A DNA stretch of 64,000 nt from Pseudomonas siliginis (GTDB lineage Bacteria; Pseudomonadota; Gammaproteobacteria; Pseudomonadales; Pseudomonadaceae): the NCBI RefSeq assembly GCF_019145195.1, contig NZ_JAHSTW010000006.1, positions 248,001-312,000 of the forward strand, read 5' to 3'. Below the pieces are notes generated by a model. The model made no database searches. It worked only from the letters and a program-made list of their open reading frames with translations, and was not told the DNA's origin. A program made the position numbers and the translations under genes. Below, one piece after another: positions 10,245-19,889 of this stretch (its first letter is position 1; each line of letters starts with the position of its first letter).

Positions 10245-11746
10245 CAGTCGATCACCCGTCCTTTCAGTGCGAAGAGGCCTTGCGGACGTTTCTGAATGAA
10301 CAGAATGATCAGCGCGAGGATCAGGATCTTGCCGAGCACCGCACCGATCTGCGGTTCGAGAATCTTGTTGGCGATGCCTAAGCCAAATGCGGCGAGCACG
10401 CTACCGGCCAGTTGGCCGACGCCGCCGAGCACCACCACCAGGAACGAGTCGATGATGTAGCTCTGGCCAAGGTCGGGACCGACGTTGCCGATCTGGCTCA
10501 GCGCCACGCCGCCCAAGCCGGCGATGCCCGAACCGAGGCCGAAGGCGAGCATGTCGACGCGCCCGGTCGGCACGCCGCAGCAGGCGGCCATGTTGCGGTT
10601 CTGAGTGACGGCGCGGACGTTGAGGCCGAGGCGGGTCTTGTTCAGCAGCAGCCAGGTCAGCACCACCACGAACAATGCGAAAGCGATGATGACGATGCGG
10701 TTGTACGGCAGCACCAGATTGGGCAGCACTTGGATGCCGCCGGACAGCCACGCCGGGTTGGCCACTTCAACGTTCTGCGCGCCGAACACCAGACGAACAA
10801 GCTGAATCAGCATCAGGCTGATGCCCCAGGTCGCGAGCAGGGTTTCCAGCGGCCGCCCATAGAGATGGCGGATGACCGTACGCTCCAGCGCCATGCCGAT
10901 GGCGGCAGTGACGAAAAACGCCACTGGCAGCGCAATCAGCGGATAGAACTCGATGGCCTGCGGCGCGTAGCGCTGGAACATCAACTGCACGACGTAGGTC
11001 GAGTAGGCACCGAGCATCAGCATCTCGCCGTGGGCCATGTTGATCACCCCGAGCAGGCCGAAGGTGATCGCCAGACCGAGGGCGGCGAGCAGCAGAATCG
11101 AGCCCAGCGACATGCCGCTGAACGCCTGGCCGAGCACTTCGCCGATCAGCAGTTTGCGTTTGACCTGAGCGAGGCTGGTTTCGGCGGCGGTGCGCACCCC
11201 GGCATCGCTTTCCACGCCCGGTTCGAGCAGACCTTCAAGGCGCGTGCGTGCCAGCGGGTCGCCGGTTTCACCGAGCAACCGCACCGCTGCAAGGCGCACC
11301 GCCGGGTCGCTGTCGACCAGTTGCAGATTGGCCAGCGCCAGGCTCAGGGCGGCATGCACGCTTTGATCTTTTTCCCCAGCGAGTTGCCGGTCGAGAAATT
11401 TCAGCTGCGCGGGTTTCGCGCTTTTCTGCAATTGCTGCGCGGCGCTCAGACGGATCTTGCTGTCAGCGGCGAGCAATTGATGGCTGGCCATTGCGGTGTC
11501 GATCAGACCCCGCAGGCGATTGTTCAGGCGCAGGGTTTTCACTTGGCCGTCGATCGTCAGCTCGCCTTGTTGCAAGGCGTTGAGCAATTCAATACGCGCC
11601 GGATCGGGCTGCGCGGCCCAGGCTTCCAGCAGTTTGGCCTGTTGCATCGGGTTGGCCGCGACAAAGTCTTCGGCGTCGCCGGCGTGGGCCAGGAGTGGCA
11701 AAAGCAGTGCAATGGCACAGATAAATCGGTAAAGGGCAGTGGGCAT
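10244..11746 (-). CDS. urtB: Urea ABC transporter, permease UrtB
   Basis: A 500-aa LivH-type permease. The start at 11746 (MPTALYRFICAIALLLPLLAHAG) is preferred over the in-frame ATG at 11770, because it has AAGG about 9 bases upstream and yields a clean signal peptide. Residues about 25-190 form an exported N-terminal domain of HEAT-like helices (AVRLLGETGDPLARTRLEGLL) that is characteristic of UrtB and absent from ordinary LivH. The remainder is the eight-helix permease, with GVINMAHGEMLMLGAY and LGGVGQLAGSVLAA. It works with UrtC in the inner membrane. Confidence 0.96.
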   Translation of the reverse strand: MPTALYRFICAIALLLPLLAHAGDAEDFVAANPMQQAKLLEAWAAQPDPARIELLNALQQGELTIDGQVKTLRLNNRLRGLIDTAMASHQLLAADSKIRLSAAQQLQKSAKPAQLKFLDRQLAGEKDQSVHAALSLALANLQLVDSDPAVRLAAVRLLGETGDPLARTRLEGLLEPGVESDAGVRTAAETSLAQVKRKLLIGEVLGQAFSGMSLGSILLLAALGLAITFGLLGVINMAHGEMLMLGAYSTYVVQLMFQRYAPQAIEFYPLIALPVAFFVTAAIGMALERTVIRHLYGRPLETLLATWGISLMLIQLVRLVFGAQNVEVANPAWLSGGIQVLPNLVLPYNRIVIIAFALFVVVLTWLLLNKTRLGLNVRAVTQNRNMAACCGVPTGRVDMLAFGLGSGIAGLGGVALSQIGNVGPDLGQSYIIDSFLVVVLGGVGQLAGSVLAAFGLGIANKILEPQIGAVLGKILILALIILFIQKRPQGLFALKGRVID

Positions 11747-11769
11747 AGTCAGTCGCCTTGACGCGGACA

Positions 11770-11936
11770 TTGTGGGAGCGAGCCTTTGTGGCGAGGGGAT
11801 TTATCCCCGTTCGGCTGCGAAGCAGTCGTGATATCGGTCGACGCGATCGATCTGATACACCGCGACTGATGGCTTTGGGGCTGCTTCGCAACCCATCGGG
11901 GATAAATCCCCTCACCACAAAGGCTCGCTCCCACAG
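11770..11936. repeat. Long inverted repeat block between urtA and urtB
   Basis: Outer arms TGTGGGAGCGAGCCTTTGTGG and its inverse enclose a second pair of arms (GGGGATTTATCCCC-type and GCTGCGAAGCAGTC-like). This is a variant of the pseudomonad REP family in which the CTGCTCGCGA core is replaced by CTTTGTGG. It fills most of the 237-base gap, so UrtB translation may be insulated from urtA, allowing more binding protein than permease. Confidence 0.85.
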
Positions 11937-11983
11937 GGAATTGCATCAGCCTCACGCCAGGCGCGAGACTGACATCCGGTGAC

Positions 11984-13249
11984 TCAGTTGCTCTTCACCG
12001 CATAATCCGGCTTCTTGTCGTTGCCCTGAATGTACGGGCTCCACGGTTGCGCGCGGATCGGGCCTTCGGTCTGCCACACGACGTTGAACTGCCCGTCGCT
12101 CTGGATTTCGCCGATCATCACTGGCTTGTGCAGGTGGTGATTGGTCTTGTCCATGGTCAGGGTGTAGCCCGATGGCGCAGCAAACGTCTGCCCGGCCAGC
12201 GCTTCACGCACCTTGTCGACGTCAGTTGATTTGGCTTTCTCGACCGCCTGCGCCCACATGTGGATACCGACGTAGGTGGCTTCCATCGGGTCGTTGGTCA
12301 CGGCTTTATCGGCGCCCGGCAGGTTGTGTTTCTTCGCGTAGGCTTTCCAGTCCGCGACGAATTTCTTGTTCGCAGGGTTCTCCACCGACTCGAAGTAGTT
12401 CCACGCCGCGAGGTTGCCCACCAGCGGTTTGGTGTCGATGCCGCGCAGTTCTTCTTCGCCGACCGAGAACGCCACCACCGGTACATCGGTAGCCTTCAGG
12501 CCCTGGTTGGCCAGCTCTTTGTAGAACGGCACGTTGGAGTCGCCGTTGACGGTGGAGATGACGGCAGTCTTGCCACCGGCGGAGAATTTTTTGATGTTGG
12601 CAACGATGGTCTGGTAATCGCTGTGCCCGAACGGCGTGTAGACCTCTTCGATGTCCTTGTCGGCCACGCCTTTGGAGTGCAGGAACGCGCGCAGGATCTT
12701 GTTGGTGGTGCGCGGGTAGACGTAGTCGGTGCCGAGCAGGAAGTAGCGCTTGGCGCTGCCGCCTTCTTCGCTCATCAGGTATTCAACGGCGGGGATCGCT
12801 TGCTGGTTCGGCGCGGCGCCGGTGTAGAAGACGTTCGGCGACATCTCTTCGCCCTCGTACTGCACCGGGTAGAACAGCAGACCGTTGAGCTCTTCGAACA
12901 CCGGCAATACCGATTTACGCGATACCGAGGTCCAGCAGCCGAACACCACCGCGACCTTGTCCTGGGTCAGCAGCTGCCGGCCTTTTTCGGCGAACAGCGG
13001 CCAGTTCGATGCAGGGTCAACGACGACAGGTTCAAGCATCTTGCCGTTCACGCCGCCCTTGGCGTTGATTTCGTCGATGGTCATCAGCGCCATGTCCTTG
13101 AGCGACGTTTCGGAGATCGCCATGGTCCCGGACAACGAATGCAGAATCCCGACCTTGATGGTCTCGGCGGCCTGGACAGTCCAGGTCATGCCCATCGCGG
13201 CAATGGATGCCGTGAGTGTGAAAGCCTTGATCAAACTGCGACGCTTCAT
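11984..13249 (-). CDS. urtA: Urea ABC transporter, substrate-binding protein UrtA
   Basis: A 421-aa periplasmic urea-binding protein that delivers urea to UrtBC. It opens with the signal peptide MKRRSLIKAFTLTASIAAMGMTWTVQA, with a twin-Arg-like KRRSLIK start. The mature protein has the type-I periplasmic fold with VGILHSLSGTMAISETSLKDM, the FGCWTSVSRKSVLPVFEE loop and NDPMEATYVGIHMWAQAVEKA. It is the first gene of the urt-ure cluster, with a likely sigma-54 promoter about 65-80 bases upstream. Confidence 0.97.
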   Translation of the reverse strand: MKRRSLIKAFTLTASIAAMGMTWTVQAAETIKVGILHSLSGTMAISETSLKDMALMTIDEINAKGGVNGKMLEPVVVDPASNWPLFAEKGRQLLTQDKVAVVFGCWTSVSRKSVLPVFEELNGLLFYPVQYEGEEMSPNVFYTGAAPNQQAIPAVEYLMSEEGGSAKRYFLLGTDYVYPRTTNKILRAFLHSKGVADKDIEEVYTPFGHSDYQTIVANIKKFSAGGKTAVISTVNGDSNVPFYKELANQGLKATDVPVVAFSVGEEELRGIDTKPLVGNLAAWNYFESVENPANKKFVADWKAYAKKHNLPGADKAVTNDPMEATYVGIHMWAQAVEKAKSTDVDKVREALAGQTFAAPSGYTLTMDKTNHHLHKPVMIGEIQSDGQFNVVWQTEGPIRAQPWSPYIQGNDKKPDYAVKSN

Positions 13250-13549
13250 TGTGCGATCTCCATGAACATTCGATTTTTTCTGGTTGGCAGATGCGGACGA
13301 CTGAAGGTGTGTTTTGCAAAGGCTGTGCCCGGTCGCGTTCAGGCAAGAAAATGTCGTGCCAGAGCGCTTGCGCGCTGAATGCGTGCACCAGGAGGGGACG
13401 GCAGGTGGGCGATGGTGCGTGGAGTTGCGCCAGATTGGGGCGCCCGCTGGCGCTCAGATGCGGATACAAAAGCGATAACCCTGTACCACAGCTCGAGAAA
13501 ACCGAAGGGCCACACTCAGTTGCTCATCCGATTCTCAGCGCAGGTTTTT
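13250..13549. other. Divergent intergenic region between urtA and the repeat protein
   Basis: About 300 bases with no convincing gene. It holds the candidate sigma-54 promoter reading left into urtA. The plus-strand frame of the downstream repeat protein is open through much of it (ATG codons at 13379 and 13412), so its right part could instead be the 5' end of that gene. No REP element is present. Confidence 0.6.
13315..13331 (-). promoter_or_regulatory. Candidate sigma-54 (RpoN) promoter for urtA
   Basis: On the minus strand the sequence reads GGGCACAGCCTTTGCAAA, which has GG and GC exactly 10 bases apart and matches the TGGCAC-N5-TTGC consensus except for the first base. The -12 GC is at 13316-13317, putting the transcript start near 13304 and leaving a leader of about 55 bases before the urtA ATG. 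Nitrogen-starvation control by NtrC is the expected logic for urea uptake; an NtrC site was not identified. Confidence 0.6.
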
Positions 13550-16500
13550 ATGAGTCATGTCTCAGGCCGATCCGGTCGTACCGCCAGTTCTTCAGCAACG
13601 TTCAAGCTGCCCCCACTGAGCCCGGCTTTTCTGACTGAAGAAGACGCCGCCTATTGGGTGCACACACGAATTCCACTCAACCCGGACAAAGAGTACGGCA
13701 GCGTGGTCCTGCTGCGACCGGACGGGAAATTCCTCGCCACCTCTCCCATCGCAGGTGAAGCCACCCACTTCGACTTCGGCACGATTGTGCAGACCGATGC
13801 CCTTGGCGGCATGCTCCATCCCTTGGGCTACCGATGTATCGCCAGCGTACACAGCCATCCGCCGATACATGACCAGTTCCGCAATGGCAATCGGCGTCAG
13901 GATGAAACCCTGCTCAGGCTGTTCATGAGCTTCTATTCAGGCGGCGACTTCATTGGCGATGTGTCGGCGCGGGATTTTTTCCGCAGCGCTTACCTTTCAG
14001 GCCCGGATGGCAGCTTGCTCAAATACGTCTCGAGCGGCTCGCCCGAGGAACGCGACTACTTCCTCTGGCAGCAGTCCGGCGGGCCGTCGGGCCATCCGGC
14101 TGGGGCCTATGACGTGATGGCGGTGATCAACAGGCTGGCGACCGTGGGTGAGCTCAAAGTCATTGTTTCGAATGCCGACTGGGGCTACTCGGTGGGGCGC
14201 GTACCCGCGGACTGGAAGGTCGGCGCGTCGTTCTCCGCGGGTGCGGTCACCGAACTGCCGCTGATGACCCGTGTATGCGTCAATGCCGAACGCGCCGTGC
14301 TTGCCGCCTTGAAATCAAGAGGCGCGCAGACGACAGGCCTGATCTTGAAAAAACTGACCGGCGAGGAGTATGTCGCCACCCATGCGCGCCCGGCCGGACT
14401 GGCGGCATGGGATCCTGAGCGACTATTTCCGGTTGATGCCCAGGGGCAATTGCAGCTGCCCAGGGGTTATTTGCTGGAGGGCTTTTACTTCGCCTCGCGG
14501 CCCGACCCTGCACAGTTTCCGCCCGCTCAGCCGTGGCTCTACGAGAACTTCTTCACGCCCCGAGAGATCGCCGTCGCTATCGAAGCGAATGCCCGCAGCA
14601 AACATCTGGCGAAAGCGGGACATGCGTTGTCGCTGTACATGCGGGCGCAGGATCATGCGATGTTGAAGTACCGCTTCAGCGGCGATTCGATCGAAGCGGC
14701 ACTGAGCGTTACGCAGTCGGACGGCACGGTCGGTGACAATGGAGTGCAGGCAAGGCTGTTGGCCGGCACACTGGATACCCGCGCATTTGTCTCGATGCTG
14801 GTACTGGCTGGCACCCTGGAGGTCGTGCGCGGCAGTGCGCTGTGGGCGCATCTGGGGCCGGTGGATCTGCAATGGCAACCCTTCGCGAACTTCCCCTGGC
14901 CGCGATTGAGCGGCGCTTTTCTGTGCGCCGATGATGCCGCTCGTCATGCCCATGAACTCGCCGGCCTGCGCCGTGACAAACCGTACGCCGGGTATGTTTT
15001 TCAGCGCAGCGACAAGCGTTTCGTGGTGACCGAACCGTTGCCGGGAGATATCGACACGCTCAGTCAGGGCAGGCTTTATCCGATGGACAATCATGGGCGT
15101 CCGGTCTTTCCCGACGACCATGCGCTGCACGCCCGTTACGTCTCACACACGGCGCTGTCACAACTTTTGCCGGTGGATGCAGAGCTTTTTGGCTGGGCGT
15201 ATCAGGAAGCGGCTGTGAGCTTGCAGATGTTGAGTGTGGCGGAGGTCAGGCAAGTCCTGCTCGACGAGATTGCCTTGTATGTCAGCGCGGCGCCGGACAG
15301 TCTCGTCAGGTATGAGGTCAACGGATCTGCGGGCTCCGCGGAATTGGCCCGGCGCCTGGGCACGCGCCAGCATCCTGGCACCCTGGCGCTGGAGTTGGAC
15401 AGCGGCCGTAAACGCCCGCAGGACTTCATTCGTGAACAGGCAGCGGCCGGACGTTTAACGGTTCTGATCGATAATGAATTGTGGGGCTATCGCGGGCGGG
15501 TGCCGCCCGCCTGGTCGCTGCGCACCACGCCCGCGCCTTTGCCCGTGCCGCAGTTGCCGGTGGTGCAACTGCCGCCGCTTCTGTATCCCCAGCCGGACAG
15601 AGACAAGCCGATCCTGCCCAAACCCACGCCACTCCCGCAGCCGCAAGTCCCGTTGCCGCCGCTGACGTTGCCGTTGCCCTGGAAACGCTTGGAAGGCGTG
15701 GCATTCGGCGCGATTTTTCCCTCGGCGGATGAGGCTGCACGGGATCGATGCATGGGGGACTTTCGTCCACAGGGCGAAGCGCGCGCTTACTTCGGCTTTA
15801 TTCTCAGGCACAAGAACCGGCCAGAGTATGTGGCTACCGAGCTGGTGCCCGTCAGTGATCAAGGCAAAAATCTGTTCAGGCTCGATGCGGTATTCGCCGA
15901 CCTGCCCTCTGAGCCCTGGCATGCGTTGCCCGAGGGCTTTGAACTGCACGGCAATTTCTACGCATCGCACCGAGCCGGTGATCCGACGAAAAGCCCGGAT
16001 GACTGGCTGGCGCATTACTTCATTTCGCCGGACCACCTGACAGCCTCGATGTATTACGGCGGCCGGCGCCCGGTCATGGTGCCGGACGTTCCCGCAGCGC
16101 TTTATCTCGCCGTGCGCGATGGTGCTTTGCTCAAATATGTGTGGAGCAAGTCCAGCAAACTGTTTCATGACGCCTCGTCAGAGCGCACGCTTGAACAGAT
16201 CAAAAGCGATCTGGCCGCTGGAGTCCGCCGACCGACCGACTTTATCCATGAGGTCGCCAGCAGCGGCGAGCTGTCCGTCATGCGCACCGGTCTGTGCTGG
16301 GACCGAGCGGGGCTGGTGCCAGCCACTTGGCAACCGTACGCAAATCTCGAACGGCGCCGGCTCGGTCCGGTTTTTCTGACGGCTGACGACGCGGCCGTCC
16401 ACGCCAGGACACTCGTGCCTCTGGTGACCGACAGGGTGCATGGCGGGCTGATTCTGGAGACGGTCGACAAGCGCTACGTTGCCACAGTGCCCGTTGAAGT

Positions 16501-18418
16501 CAGCCATGAGGATTTCGATTTCACCGATATCTGCCCTGAGGAAAGTCGCGCAGCCGGATTGTTTCCTGCGGGTTGTCGCATCGCAGCGCGATACCGATCG
16601 CGCGTTGCCCAAGAGGTATCGTTGGTCTTGGCGCCTGTGCAAAGGCAGGTGTACCAGAACGTGTTTTCGGTCGAGGTGCTGGAGTCGGCGTTCGACAAAC
16701 GCGGCATCAAAGAGGAATACCGGGTGGCGGCGGACGGTTCGCTGGTTCGCTATACACCCGCCCCACGGGATGAGTACCTGTTCTGTCCGGATGGCGCGGT
16801 GATTGGCTATCGGCCGCAAGCCGAACTGCTTTCGCAACTGCTTGATCAGGGCGAGCGGCTGTCCGTCGTCGATGCAAAAGCGATAAGACAGCGCCTGCGC
16901 GATCGGCAATTGAAACCCGTCGAATGGGTGAACGATCTGGCCAGGGCCGGACGTCTGTGGGTGGTCGCCGCAAGCGCAATCTGGGGGCAACCGCGCCAGA
17001 TAGTCCAGTGGGCACCTTATTCCGGGGATCTGTTGCCGGCCGCAGATTGTGACAAGGCGTTGAGCAGCCCGGTCTGCAGCCCGCTGTTCATCCAGGCAGA
17101 CGCTGCCGCGCGTTACGCTCATCAACTCTCCTTGAGCAGGGGGACGCAGACCTTCGGTTACCTCTTGAACGGCCCCGAGGGCCTGTTCGTGTCCACTCTG
17201 CCAGTTGCGGTGCAGCGTTCGGGGTTGGCGCTGGATCGGGTTTTCGAGCAGGACAAGCTGCCGTCAGGTTTCAGTCTGAACGCCATTTACTTGCGAGCAG
17301 CGCTGCCACCGCTGGGCGCGCGGCCGGACGACGTACGGCACTTTTTTCTGCTGCCCAACGATGTCCAGGCAGCCTGCGCCTGGGCCAACACGCCCCAGGG
17401 TTACCGGCCGATCTACTTCTCCTGCGCCGATGGCGCGTTGTTGAAATTGCAACTGCATGCATTCGAGCCCGGCACTTTCTACGATCAGTTCGGGCAGGTG
17501 CAACTGCGCCCCAATGCCTTTGTGTCGAAGGTGGAAGCGGCGGTCGATGAGCGGGGCATTGCCAGCGGTACGTTCAGATTTGTCGACTATGTCCAACGGA
17601 TGGCTCATGCCGGCCGACTTGAGGTAATTGAAACCAGTGAATACTGGTCGCGGCATGGTCAGGTGGATGAACACTGGCAGCCACGGCTGACCGAGGTGTC
17701 CAGTGAGCAACGCTGGCGCGAGCATCCGGCGCCAGCGCTGGGACCTGTCTTTCATCATCCCGATGATGCCGCCTGCCATGTTCATGGGCGGGTAGCCGGC
17801 CAGGCGGTAATAGGCACCGGTTATGAGAGTGCGATTCTGGCGAACCCGTCCAGCCTTCGATTCGTTCCGCTTGAGCCGATCGTGTATCTGGCCAACGAGG
17901 ACAATCCGCTGTTGCGCATACTGCGTACCGCTGCAGATCCTGCTGTCAGTTGGCGCGATCCGGCGCCGCGTTATCCCGAGGGTTACTCGGTGATGGCCAC
18001 CCATCAATTGCATGTCTCGGGCAACACCACGCTGGCGGCGGACGTGGATCAGGTCTATGCCAATTACGCTGCGCCTTCGCTGGTGCATGCGCACACCCAT
18101 GCACCCACGGAAAAAGGCCTGCATATCCTGCACTACTACTATTCAACGCCGCACGATGTGCTGCTCAAGTACACACCTGTGTATTCAAGGGCGGAAAGAG
18201 ATCTGTTGCTGACCCGCTCAGCCACTTTCGAGGGCGGACGCTGGATCAGCCTGCTGAGCCCTGGAGAGTTTCTTTCGCGGCTTATGGCGCTGGGTGAGTT
18301 TCGGGTGCTGATCGGCGGTTATTACTGGCGCCAGACCGGCCGCATGAACACTACCTGGCGAAGCCGTCGTCAGCAGTCCACGACACCCGGAACCGTGCGC
18401 TTGCGCGACGAGTTGTAA
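13550..18418 (+). CDS. Giant seven-repeat DUF4329/JAMM-like protein, unknown function
   Basis: A 1622-aa protein built from seven degenerate repeats of about 215-240 residues, starting near 13605, 14260, 14895, 15685, 16360, 17080 and 17735. Each repeat shows the same order of landmarks: a DDAAxxAH-like helix, a strand ending YVAT, a hydrophobic-Y strand, an LLKY motif, and a tail of the form G-L-x-V...W-G...G-x-V...W. Only repeat 1 keeps a JAMM-type metal site: H101-S-H103-P (SVHSHPP) with S130-G-G-D133. The other copies have lost it. A Pro-rich linker (15514-15679) separates repeats 3 and 4. No signal peptide or membrane helix is evident. The start at 13550 is chosen because the repeats begin just after it, but the ribosome site is weak and 13412 or 13379 are alternatives. 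The role is unknown; a JAMM protease- or toxin-related scaffold is inference. Confidence 0.7.
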   Translation: MSHVSGRSGRTASSSATFKLPPLSPAFLTEEDAAYWVHTRIPLNPDKEYGSVVLLRPDGKFLATSPIAGEATHFDFGTIVQTDALGGMLHPLGYRCIASVHSHPPIHDQFRNGNRRQDETLLRLFMSFYSGGDFIGDVSARDFFRSAYLSGPDGSLLKYVSSGSPEERDYFLWQQSGGPSGHPAGAYDVMAVINRLATVGELKVIVSNADWGYSVGRVPADWKVGASFSAGAVTELPLMTRVCVNAERAVLAALKSRGAQTTGLILKKLTGEEYVATHARPAGLAAWDPERLFPVDAQGQLQLPRGYLLEGFYFASRPDPAQFPPAQPWLYENFFTPREIAVAIEANARSKHLAKAGHALSLYMRAQDHAMLKYRFSGDSIEAALSVTQSDGTVGDNGVQARLLAGTLDTRAFVSMLVLAGTLEVVRGSALWAHLGPVDLQWQPFANFPWPRLSGAFLCADDAARHAHELAGLRRDKPYAGYVFQRSDKRFVVTEPLPGDIDTLSQGRLYPMDNHGRPVFPDDHALHARYVSHTALSQLLPVDAELFGWAYQEAAVSLQMLSVAEVRQVLLDEIALYVSAAPDSLVRYEVNGSAGSAELARRLGTRQHPGTLALELDSGRKRPQDFIREQAAAGRLTVLIDNELWGYRGRVPPAWSLRTTPAPLPVPQLPVVQLPPLLYPQPDRDKPILPKPTPLPQPQVPLPPLTLPLPWKRLEGVAFGAIFPSADEAARDRCMGDFRPQGEARAYFGFILRHKNRPEYVATELVPVSDQGKNLFRLDAVFADLPSEPWHALPEGFELHGNFYASHRAGDPTKSPDDWLAHYFISPDHLTASMYYGGRRPVMVPDVPAALYLAVRDGALLKYVWSKSSKLFHDASSERTLEQIKSDLAAGVRRPTDFIHEVASSGELSVMRTGLCWDRAGLVPATWQPYANLERRRLGPVFLTADDAAVHARTLVPLVTDRVHGGLILETVDKRYVATVPVEVSHEDFDFTDICPEESRAAGLFPAGCRIAARYRSRVAQEVSLVLAPVQRQVYQNVFSVEVLESAFDKRGIKEEYRVAADGSLVRYTPAPRDEYLFCPDGAVIGYRPQAELLSQLLDQGERLSVVDAKAIRQRLRDRQLKPVEWVNDLARAGRLWVVAASAIWGQPRQIVQWAPYSGDLLPAADCDKALSSPVCSPLFIQADAAARYAHQLSLSRGTQTFGYLLNGPEGLFVSTLPVAVQRSGLALDRVFEQDKLPSGFSLNAIYLRAALPPLGARPDDVRHFFLLPNDVQAACAWANTPQGYRPIYFSCADGALLKLQLHAFEPGTFYDQFGQVQLRPNAFVSKVEAAVDERGIASGTFRFVDYVQRMAHAGRLEVIETSEYWSRHGQVDEHWQPRLTEVSSEQRWREHPAPALGPVFHHPDDAACHVHGRVAGQAVIGTGYESAILANPSSLRFVPLEPIVYLANEDNPLLRILRTAADPAVSWRDPAPRYPEGYSVMATHQLHVSGNTTLAADVDQVYANYAAPSLVHAHTHAPTEKGLHILHYYYSTPHDVLLKYTPVYSRAERDLLLTRSATFEGGRWISLLSPGEFLSRLMALGEFRVLIGGYYWRQTGRMNTTWRSRRQQSTTPGTVRLRDEL

Positions 18419-18434
18419 ATGAAATGAATGAACA

Positions 18435-18462
18435 GGCGCGGGCCGCCGAAACGGCCCGCGCC
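18435..18462. terminator. GC-rich hairpin between convergent genes
   Basis: An 11-bp perfect stem (GGCGCGGGCCG / CGGCCCGCGCC) with a 6-base loop lies just after the repeat-protein stop and just before the PepSY gene stop. There is no T-tract, but position and stability suit a bidirectional terminator. Confidence 0.6.
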
Positions 18463-18469
18463 CGTCACA

Positions 18470-19846
18470 TCAACGCTGCACCTGCGCGGCGCGCTGGCCA
18501 AGTCGGGGCACGAGAAACCGGTCGAGCAACCAGACCACCACCAGCGACGCCCCCACCAGTGGAAACACCACCGCCAGCACCAGCATGATCGCCACGCCGG
18601 TTTTCCACTTCGGCAGGTCATGGCGCAGCGGCGGCACACCGAATTTGCCTTCAGGCCGACGCTTCCACCAGATCACCACGCCGCTGACGGCGCTGAGCAG
18701 AATCATCAGGCAGATCAGCAGCACGACAATCTGGTTGAAGGTGCCGAACATCTTGCCTTCGTGCAGCATCACGCCAATTTCCGTGGCGCGCGCGACGGTG
18801 CCGTAGTGCTCGAAGCGGACATCGGCGAGGACTTTGCCGGTGTACTGATCGACGTGCAGGGTGGCGTCGTTGCGCGGGTCATCGGCGAACACGGCAATGG
18901 TGAACACGCCGGTGGCGGTGGTCGGCAGGGTGATGCTGTAGCCCGGTTCAACCTTGCGTTCACTGGCGATGTTCTGCACGTCCTGCAGGCTGATCGCGGG
19001 TGCTGCGGGGCCGGCATGGGCATTGCCGTGATTCATGTGTTCGGCGTGGTCGCCGGACATCGGCATCGGCGTATTTTCCATCGCCCATGGCACGGTCTGG
19101 CGGGTGGCGCTGTTGAGGCTGCGTGCCTCGATGTCGGAGGTCGGTACGTTGTCCCACATCGCTGCCGGAAACACATTCCACACTTGCGCGTATTGCTTGC
19201 CCCAGAAACCGGTCCAGGTCATGCCACTGAGCAACATCACCAGCAACAATGTCGCGCCCCAGAACCCGGTGACCGCATGCAGGTCGCGCCACAACACTCG
19301 ACCGCGACTGCTCAGGCGCGGCCATAGAATCCCCGCCGCCTGACCGCGCGGCCACCACAGAAACAGCCCCGAGACCACCAGCACCACGCCCCACCCGGCG
19401 GCCATTTCGATCAGGCGATCGCCGACCGTGCCGATCATCAATTCGCCGTGGATCGCACGGGCGATGGCTTGCAGGTTTTGCTTGGCATCCTGCTCGCCGA
19501 GAATGTCACCGTGATACGGATCGACGAATACGTTGAGTTCGTGACCGGCGTTTTTCACCACGAATTGCGCGCTGCGTTCGGCATTCACCGGCGGCAGGTA
19601 CTGGGTGACCTGGCCTTGTGGGTAAGCGCTTTTCACCCGTTGCAGCAAGTCATCGGCCGGCACCGTGTGGTGCCCGGCCGGTACTTCGAGCAGGCTGCTG
19701 TACATCATCGAATCGAGCTGCGGTTTGAACAGATAAATGATCCCGGTCAGGGCCAGCATCACCATGAACGGCGCGACGAACAGCCCGGCATAGAAATGCC
19801 AGCGCCAGGCCAGGTTGTAGAAATTGGGTTGAGGCTTTTGCATCAC
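18470..19846 (-). CDS. PepSY-associated TM-helix (PiuB-like) inner-membrane protein of the copper cluster
   Basis: A 458-aa protein of the PepSY-TM family, with the hallmark start NLAWRWHFYAGLFVAPFMVML, PepSY segments (VKSAYPQGQVTQYLPPV and the region around VEPGYSITLP) and four to five membrane helices, the last being IMLVLAVVFPLVGASLVVVWLL. A periplasmic loop rich in His and Met (MPMSGDHAEHMNHGNAHAG) suggests copper binding. Such proteins often accompany TonB-dependent metal receptors and are thought to reduce or move the metal across the inner membrane. Here it follows oprC across a REP doublet. The exact reaction is not established. Confidence 0.85.
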   Translation of the reverse strand: MMQKPQPNFYNLAWRWHFYAGLFVAPFMVMLALTGIIYLFKPQLDSMMYSSLLEVPAGHHTVPADDLLQRVKSAYPQGQVTQYLPPVNAERSAQFVVKNAGHELNVFVDPYHGDILGEQDAKQNLQAIARAIHGELMIGTVGDRLIEMAAGWGVVLVVSGLFLWWPRGQAAGILWPRLSSRGRVLWRDLHAVTGFWGATLLLVMLLSGMTWTGFWGKQYAQVWNVFPAAMWDNVPTSDIEARSLNSATRQTVPWAMENTPMPMSGDHAEHMNHGNAHAGPAAPAISLQDVQNIASERKVEPGYSITLPTTATGVFTIAVFADDPRNDATLHVDQYTGKVLADVRFEHYGTVARATEIGVMLHEGKMFGTFNQIVVLLICLMILLSAVSGVVIWWKRRPEGKFGVPPLRHDLPKWKTGVAIMLVLAVVFPLVGASLVVVWLLDRFLVPRLGQRAAQVQR

Positions 19847-19889
19847 GTGTGCTCCGCTTGGCTTGGTTCTTTTCGTTGTCTGTTTACCT

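Noticed and set aside
9168..11761. Long plus-strand frames (353 and 449 codons) opposite urtC and urtB
   Set aside because: Composition is rich in Arg/Gln/His with no recognisable domain; they are shadows of the permease genes.
13379..13549. Longer N-terminus of the seven-repeat protein
   Set aside because: The frame is open, but residues before 13550 show no repeat signature. It is kept only as an alternative start because the ribosome site at 13550 is weak.
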